From: Microbulbifer sp. YPW16
GTDB lineage: Bacteria > Pseudomonadota > Gammaproteobacteria > Pseudomonadales > Cellvibrionaceae
Length of the DNA stretch: 64,000 nt
Assembly: GCF_021290385.1 (NCBI RefSeq)
Contig: NZ_CP089928.1
Span: 2,278,501-2,342,500 of the forward strand
Direction: 5' to 3'
The notes under the pieces are model-generated. The model ran no database searches, had not been told where the DNA came from, and saw only the letters and a program-made list of their open reading frames with translations. Within the stretch, counting starts at the first letter, position 1. Every line of letters begins with the position of its first letter. This document shows positions 61,212 through 64,000 of the stretch, in pieces. Both the position numbers and the translations under genes were made by a program.

Positions 61212-61768
61212 GAATGGTTATCTTTACCCTTGCCCTTGGCGGCTTCCGCTTCTGCAGCGGCTTCCTCCGCCGCTTCCTGCTCCAGCCTGGCCAGGTTGTC
61301 CGGGTGGTCCTCGACCAGGTCCGGATCGCCATAATCGTGCCAGTGCTCGGGGTACTCCGGGTCCTGCAGGTCCTCGGCGTCCTCGTCCTGCTCGGGCAGG
61401 TAGTCTTCCGCGTCCGCGCTGGGATGGGCCGGATCGTGCGCTGCCGGCTCCCCGTGCCGGGTGCCTTCCGCCGCGGGTTCTGCCGCAATATCGCCGGCAA
61501 TGGATTCGGCCGGCTCGGCGATGGCCTGCTCTACCTCGCGACGGCTCTCCTCCAGCTCGCGCATGATGCGCTCGTTGTGCAGCTCGCGGCGGATTTCATC
61601 GGCGCCCACCTCGCGCTCCAGCTCGTCCTTGGCGCTCTGCAGCGTGCGCTTGAAGCCCGACCACCAGCGCGCGGTGGTGCGCACCGCATCCGGCAGGCGC
61701 TCGGGTCCCACTACCAGCAAGCCCACAACGCCCACCAGCAGGAGTTCAAAGAAGCCGATATCAAACAC
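61208..61768 (-). CDS. tatB: Twin-arginine translocase subunit TatB
   Basis: 186 residues. One N-terminal membrane helix ([29 protein letters not shown]) with the diagnostic Gly-Pro hinge, an amphipathic helix, then a long acidic, low-complexity C-terminal tail. It works with TatC in binding twin-arginine precursors. Sixteen bases from tatA. Confidence 0.95.
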   Translation of the reverse strand: MFDIGFFELLLVGVVGLLVVGPERLPDAVRTTARWWSGFKRTLQSAKDELEREVGADEIRRELHNERIMRELEESRREVEQAIAEPAESIAGDIAAEPAAEGTRHGEPAAHDPAHPSADAEDYLPEQDEDAEDLQDPEYPEHWHDYGDPDLVEDHPDNLARLEQEAAEEAAAEAEAAKGKGKDNHS

Positions 61769-61783
61769 GCGCCGGCGCTCCCG

Positions 61784-62053
61784 TTACTTGTGCTGGGATT
61801 GGTTGTCTTTGTCCTTGACGGATTCACCGGTGGTGGAGGACTTCTTCTCGTCCTCACCCAGGCGACCGGGCTCCCCGGTCTCGTCCTCGAACTCCTCGTC
61901 CTTCTTGTCCTCGTCCTTGATCGCCTTCTTGAAGCCCTTGATGGCCCCGCCCAGGTCACCGCCGAGGTTTTTCAGGCGCTTGGTGCCGAACAGCAGCAAC
62001 ACGATTACCAGAACAATCAGCAACTGCCAGATACTAATACCGCCAAAACCCAT
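61784..62053 (-). CDS. tatA: Twin-arginine translocase subunit TatA
   Basis: 89 residues from ATG 62053 with AGGAG six bases upstream; the frame reaches 62080 but [27 protein letters not shown] is the family start. Helix, FGTKRL hinge and amphipathic [15 protein letters not shown] are typical. Acidic charged tail. It forms the translocation pore with TatBC. Confidence 0.95.
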   Translation of the reverse strand: MGFGGISIWQLLIVLVIVLLLFGTKRLKNLGGDLGGAIKGFKKAIKDEDKKDEEFEDETGEPGRLGEDEKKSSTTGESVKDKDNQSQHK

Positions 62054-62114
62054 AACTTTCTCCTGATAATCACTTTGCAACCGGGCCAGGTGTTCCGGTG
62101 CGGGTTTTTGTGGT

Positions 62115-62134
62115 GGGCGGCGCCATCGCCGCCC
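62115..62134. repeat. Hairpin between hisE and tatA
   Basis: GGGCGGCG at 62115-62122 pairs with CGCCGCCC at 62127-62134 around a 4-base loop. No T run follows on the transcribed strand, so it is not a clear terminator; it may reduce readthrough from hisIE or stabilise RNA. Confidence 0.55.
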
Positions 62135-62178
62135 CTTTGCTTATTCTATTCCCTGCGCATCCAGATGGGTTGTCCCGG

Positions 62179-62517
62179 TTATGGCTGCGCGCCCCGTGCG
62201 GCCTTCTCCTCCAGCCCCGAGAGGCCGAACCGCCGCGCGAGCTCGCGCAGCACATCCCGGGAATCCGCGCCCAGGTGCGACAGCATCACCAGGGAATGGA
62301 ACCACAGGTCGGCAGTCTCGGCGATCATTGCCTCGCGATCGCCGCCATGCTCCGCATCCTTGGCGGCCAGGATCACCTCGGTGGCTTCCTCACCCACCTT
62401 TTCCAGGATCTTGTTCAGGCCCTTCGCGTGCAGGCTGGCCACGTAGGAACTGCCGGCATCGGCGTCCTGTTTGCGGCTTTCCAGTACGGCGTCCAGTTCT
62501 TGCAGCAGGTCACTCAT
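62179..62517 (-). CDS. hisE: Phosphoribosyl-ATP pyrophosphatase
   Basis: 112 residues. [15 protein letters not shown] is the signature of HisE with Mg ligands (E-E-x-x-E). It cleaves phosphoribosyl-ATP, step two of histidine synthesis. Six bases from hisI, so an operon. Confidence 0.96.
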   Translation of the reverse strand: MSDLLQELDAVLESRKQDADAGSSYVASLHAKGLNKILEKVGEEATEVILAAKDAEHGGDREAMIAETADLWFHSLVMLSHLGADSRDVLRELARRFGLSGLEEKAARGAQP

Positions 62518-62523
62518 GGTCGC

Positions 62524-62922
62524 TCACTTGTAAATACTTTCCGGTTGCTTGATCACCGGTTCACGCGTTTGCCACTCGCCATTATCGAGCACGCGGTAAA
62601 AACAGCTGGTGCGGCCGGTGTGGCAGGCGATGCCACCCCGCTGCTCCACCACCAGCAACACCGTGTCGCCATCGCAGTCGAGCCGGATTTCGCGCACGGC
62701 CTGCACATGGCCGGAGGACTCGCCCTTGCGCCACAGTTTACCGCGCGAGCGTGACCAGTAGACGGCACGCCCCTCGTCGATGGTGAGCTGCAGGGATTCG
62801 CGATTCATCCACGCCATCATCAGTACGCGGCCACTCTTGAAATCCTGGGCAATGGCCGGCACCAGGCCGTCGCCGTTCCAGCTGACCTGGTCGAGTATCC
62901 CGCTGTCGCCGATTTCGCTCAA
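62524..62922 (-). CDS. hisI: Phosphoribosyl-AMP cyclohydrolase
   Basis: 132 residues. [32 protein letters not shown] and [14 protein letters not shown] contain the Zn/Mg cysteines and histidines of the third histidine step. HisI and HisE are separate genes here, as in pseudomonads. Confidence 0.97.
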   Translation of the reverse strand: MSEIGDSGILDQVSWNGDGLVPAIAQDFKSGRVLMMAWMNRESLQLTIDEGRAVYWSRSRGKLWRKGESSGHVQAVREIRLDCDGDTVLLVVEQRGGIACHTGRTSCFYRVLDNGEWQTREPVIKQPESIYK

Positions 62923-62972
62923 GGTACCTTCCTGTCTTTACCGTTCTATTGTAGGTCTGCGCACTGGTCCCC

Positions 62973-64000
62973 TCAGGGCCACAAAAGTAGCACTGCGGCA
63001 CCCAGGGCCAGCGCCCAGCCCGCCGGCGGCAACTGGGCCGCCAGTTGCGGCGCCGCCAGGGCGGCGGCACCGGCCGCCAGCACCACGCCGGCCACCCGGC
63101 GCAGGTAGCTGCGGCGCCCGCGGCGGCGGGTCTGCGCCAGTTCATCGCCGATCGACTCGAGCCGTGGCGCCACCTCGCGGGACTGCTCCAGCGCGGAGTA
63201 GAACAGCTGCGGCAGCTGCGGGAATTTCTCCAGCCACTCGGGCCCGTAGCGCTGCACCTCGCGCCAGATGGTGCGCGGGTGGACCCGGTCGCGCATCCAG
63301 CCCTCGAGGAATGGATGGGCAGTCTTCCACAGATCCAGTTCCGGATAAAGCTGCCGGCCCAGGCCCTCGATATTGAGCAGGGTCTTCTGCAGCAGCACCA
63401 GTTGCGGCTGCACTGTCATGTCAAAACGACGCGCGGTCTGGAACAGGCTGATCAGCACCCGGGCGAAGGAAATCTCCCCCAGGGGTTTTTCGAAAATCGG
63501 CTCGCACACGGCGCGGATCGCCGCCTCGAAGGTATTGATGGGGGTATCGGCGCGCACCCAGCCGCTCTGCACATGCAGCTCCGCCACCATGCGATAGTCG
63601 CGCCTGAACATGGCCAGCAGGTTGCGGGCCAGGTAGTACTGGTCCTCGCGGCTGAGGCTGCCCACGATCGCGGTGTCGATGGCGATGTACTGGGGCTTTT
63701 CCGGCTTCTGCCGCGAGACGAAGATATTGCCCGGGTGCATGTCGGCGTGGAAGAAGTTGTGCTCGAACACCTGCTTGAAGAAGATCTCCACGCCGCGCTC
63801 GGCCAGCAGCGGCATATTGGTGCCCTGGGCGCGCAGCTGCTGCAGGTCGGTCACCGGGATACCGTCGATGCGCTCCAGTACCAGCACCTTCTCGCGGGTA
63901 TAGTCCCAGTGAACCTCGGGTACGTAGAGCAGCGGCGAGTGGGCGAAGTTACGCTTGAGCTGGGTGGCATTGGCGCCCTCGCGCACCAGGTCCAGCTCGC
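62973..64000 (-). CDS. ubiB: UbiB protein kinase-like ubiquinone factor, 5' end outside window
   Basis: About 342 residues visible; the frame is still open at the window end, so the N-terminus is missing. Kinase-like blocks: [45 protein letters not shown] (H-x-D-x-H-P-G-N) and [11 protein letters not shown], where the usual D-F-G is D-T-A. Two C-terminal membrane segments end the protein. UbiB is needed for ubiquinone synthesis. It is followed by hisI and hisE, the usual order. Confidence 0.94.
   Translation of the reverse strand, partial: ELDLVREGANATQLKRNFAHSPLLYVPEVHWDYTREKVLVLERIDGIPVTDLQQLRAQGTNMPLLAERGVEIFFKQVFEHNFFHADMHPGNIFVSRQKPEKPQYIAIDTAIVGSLSREDQYYLARNLLAMFRRDYRMVAELHVQSGWVRADTPINTFEAAIRAVCEPIFEKPLGEISFARVLISLFQTARRFDMTVQPQLVLLQKTLLNIEGLGRQLYPELDLWKTAHPFLEGWMRDRVHPRTIWREVQRYGPEWLEKFPQLPQLFYSALEQSREVAPRLESIGDELAQTRRRGRRSYLRRVAGVVLAAGAAALAAPQLAAQLPPAGWALALGAAVLLLWP

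Noticed and set aside
1..64000. tRNA genes, rRNA, CRISPR array, insertion sequences or prophage
   Set aside because: No cloverleaf, rRNA segment, regularly spaced repeat, transposase or integrase was seen on either strand. A tRNAscan or repeat search would be decisive.

Overview
The window is GC-rich chromosomal DNA from a gammaproteobacterium. Gene orders such as ubiB-hisI-hisE-tatABC, glnA/ntrBC with thiI and typA nearby, and cysQ/yrfG/hslR/hslO/pckA resemble Cellvibrionales and Pseudomonas-like marine bacteria; Microbulbifer or a relative is my best guess from memory of gene content, not from a search. No rRNA, tRNA, CRISPR array, insertion sequence or prophage was recognised. Genes are tightly packed, with many 4 to 14 base overlaps.

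Region 1 (1-7229, plus strand) is one operon for an envelope energy-transducing machine: a truncated coiled-coil protein, two TPR lipoproteins, a small secreted protein, ExbB, two different ExbD proteins and a TonB-like protein with an AgmX/PglI-type C-terminus. The first ExbD lacks the intramembrane aspartate while the second keeps it. Region 2 (7257-9222, minus) has a nitrilase-family amidase, DUF2237 and DUF2939 genes. Region 3 (9498-17063, plus) is a seven-gene chain: multipass membrane protein, RDD, SpoIIM-like, DUF4129, DUF4350, MoxR ATPase and DUF58. Regions 1 and 3 are the best candidates for incompletely described systems.

Region 4 (17199-27401) holds a small outer-membrane barrel, an orphan HicB-like protein, cysQ, a cysteine synthase, a lysoplasmalogenase-like gene, yrfG, hslR, a secreted PDZ serine protease, a DUF4124 gene, hslO and pckA with a clear terminator. 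Region 5 (27520-34327) carries two tandem membrane-anchored M15-type peptidases, an AI-2E family permease, two tandem DUF4239 proteins, a secreted esterase, a secreted peroxiredoxin, DUF2784 and a GNAT acetyltransferase.

Region 6 (34394-43416) is the nitrogen-control block: ntrC, ntrB, a DUF4124 gene and glnA on the minus strand, then divergent thiI and typA. Sigma-54-type promoters with NtrC-like sites can be read upstream of both glnA (sites centred near -108 and -140) and ntrBC (near -98 and -140). Region 7 (43509-53598) is accessory: a macro-domain protein, a diguanylate cyclase, two tandem outer-membrane barrels, a VIT1/CCC1 transporter, an ectoine hydroxylase without ectABC nearby, a secreted protein, a PQQ-type sugar dehydrogenase and a DUF885 lipoprotein. 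Region 8 (53732-64000) has mgtC-like and mscS-like genes, tag, a sugar-nucleotide-epimerase-like gene with a 29-residue membrane ORF at its end, dtd, a lipoprotein aminopeptidase that overlaps dtd tail to tail, small membrane proteins, a MliC-like lysozyme inhibitor, a lipase, tatABC, hisE, hisI and the truncated ubiB.
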